The notes under the pieces: generated by a model
Told to the model about the DNA's origin: nothing
Database searches by the model: none
Seen by the model: the letters and a program-made list of their open reading frames with translations, nothing else
Assembly: GCA_937903315.1 (NCBI GenBank)
Contig: CALCZO010000181.1
Location: 1-6,870, forward strand
Direction: 5' to 3'
Origin: an uncultured Alphaproteobacteria bacterium
GTDB lineage: Bacteria; Pseudomonadota; Alphaproteobacteria; Rhizobiales; Beijerinckiaceae
DNA: 6,870 nt
Part shown: positions 6,010 through 6,870 of the stretch, piece by piece
How positions within the stretch are numbered: the stretch's first letter is position 1
Layout of the letters: every line of letters starts with the position of its first letter
Made by a program: the position numbers and the translations under genes

Positions 6010-6870
6010 TTACTTGGCGTCGCAGGCTTCGGTGCGGGCCGGCCAGTTGTTCTTGCTGGCATAGTCGGCAGCGGCCTCCTGCAGCAGCGGCTTGACCTTC
6101 GAGGCATCGGGGCTGATCCAGTCCGACGCCTTGACCCACTTCATGCCGTCCCACTGGACGATGAACGCTTTGTTATGGCCCGAGTGGTCGGCGCAGCTCA
6201 GCTTGACCGGAGCGGCAAAGCCTTCCATGCCCAGTTCCTTGAGGCGCGCGTCGGTGATGTTGAGGCTTTCGAGCCCGCGACGGACATCCTCGCCGGTCAC
6301 CTGCTTCTTGCCGGTGATCGTCTGCGCGGTGCGGATTGCCTCGGCGATCAGCATCGAATTGTAGACGCCGCGGTTGTAGATGTGCTCGCCGACCTTCGAC
6401 TTGTCGGACTTCGACAGGCCCTTGTCGACGACGTGCTTCTTGATCTCGTTGATCACCGGGAAGCCGGCCGACGCGCCGTGGAAGGTCAGACCCTTCAGGC
6501 CCTTGGCGCCCGCTTCGCCCGCGCGCGCATCGTCATCGCCCGACGCCCACCAGACGTTGACGAACCGGTCCATCCTGAAGCCGTTCTTGACCGCTTCCTT
6601 GACCGCCGTCGGGTTCATCGCGCCCCAGCCCTGGTTGTAGATCCAGTCGGTCCGGTCGCGGCGGATCGCCAGCCACTGCGAGGACTGATCCTGCATCTTG
6701 TTGGCCGGAACCGGATACAGCTTCAGCTCGAAGCCGTATTCCTTGGCCATCGATTCAAGGAAGGGAATGGGCTCCTTGCCATAGGGCGCATCGAGATGCA
6801 GCAGGCCGATCTTCTTGCCCTTCAGCTTGTCGGCGCCGCCCTCGGTGGCGATGACATGCTTGATGAACAT
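6010..6870 (-). CDS. Periplasmic substrate-binding protein of a Liv-type ABC importer (Peripla_BP_6 family), N-terminus beyond the window
   Basis: It binds the transported solute in the periplasm and delivers it to the Liv-type permease. The 286 visible residues are the C-terminal part of a type I binding protein: KGKKIGLLHLDAPYGKEPIPF at window residues 17-37 is the second half of the first lobe, DWIYNQGWGAMNPTAVKEA at 74-92 and GFRMDRFVNVWWASGDD at 97-113 lie in the second lobe, followed by KGLTFHG at 126-132, YNRGVYNSMLIAEAIRTAQ at 166-184, and the terminal DHSGHNKAFIVQWDGMKW stretch. Full-length relatives are about 400-430 residues, so some 120-150 residues, with the signal peptide, lie to the right; the Met at 6870 is probably internal. 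Two late cysteines (SCADH and the C-terminal EACDAK) could form a disulfide. It is first in the visible operon with livF and the ligase. The solute is not determinable here; the ligase hints at a carboxylate, perhaps aromatic. Confidence 0.92.
   Translation of the reverse strand: MFIKHVIATEGGADKLKGKKIGLLHLDAPYGKEPIPFLESMAKEYGFELKLYPVPANKMQDQSSQWLAIRRDRTDWIYNQGWGAMNPTAVKEAVKNGFRMDRFVNVWWASGDDDARAGEAGAKGLKGLTFHGASAGFPVINEIKKHVVDKGLSKSDKSKVGEHIYNRGVYNSMLIAEAIRTAQTITGKKQVTGEDVRRGLESLNITDARLKELGMEGFAAPVKLSCADHSGHNKAFIVQWDGMKWVKASDWISPDASKVKPLLQEAAADYASKNNWPARTEACDAK

Noticed and set aside
4048..6064. Long plus-strand open frames opposite the ligase and livF genes
   Set aside because: They are antisense shadows of two well-supported genes, have no recognisable motifs, and reflect the scarcity of stop codons in GC-rich DNA.
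5915..6154. N-terminal extension of livF up to an ATG at 6154
   Set aside because: It would overlap the binding-protein gene and translate through the intergenic stem-loop; ABC ATPase similarity begins only just after the ATG at 5914.
6868..6870. ATG at the right edge as the true start of the binding protein
   Set aside because: The family's first lobe and signal peptide would be missing; the Met coincides with the window edge and is most likely internal.

Overview
The window looks like a chromosomal stretch from a GC-rich alphaproteobacterium, most likely of the Rhizobiales. This placement is inferred from codon use, from the proteobacterial form of ferrochelatase, and from the pairing of a Liv-type ABC transporter with a phenylacetate-CoA-ligase-like gene. 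I cannot name a genus. There are no transposases, CRISPR arrays, tRNA or rRNA genes, or phage-like genes. Coding density is high and no gene-free stretch exceeds about 125 bases.

Left block (1-1706, minus strand): hemH, encoding ferrochelatase (last step of protoheme synthesis), is followed on the same strand after 87 bases by the N-terminal two thirds of an SPFH/band-7 membrane protein (stomatin/QmcA type) that runs off the left edge. A bulged stem-loop lies directly behind the hemH stop codon.

Middle block (1830-3806, plus strand): a Tat-type exported metallophosphatase of the 5'-nucleotidase/UshA family is transcribed divergently from hemH across a 123-base shared upstream region. After 111 bases comes a small secreted protein of unknown function with one likely disulfide. 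It converges on the next block with only 25 bases between stop codons.

Right block (3832-6870, minus strand): in transcription order, the C-terminal part of a periplasmic Leu/Ile/Val-family substrate-binding protein (cut by the right edge), a LivF-type ABC ATPase, and a PaaK-like adenylate-forming ligase whose start lies 13 bases past the livF stop. The arrangement fits an operon that imports a carboxylate, possibly aromatic, and activates it as its CoA thioester. The ligase lacks a recognisable SGTTG phosphate-binding loop, which leaves its actual reaction open. A perfect 12-bp stem-loop between the binding protein and livF probably sets their relative mRNA levels.

I see no convincing undescribed multi-gene system. 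The points most worth a second look are the P-loop-less ligase in a transporter operon, the strong intercistronic hairpin with a competing C-tract, the D-x-Y metal motif in the metallophosphatase, and the small secreted protein.
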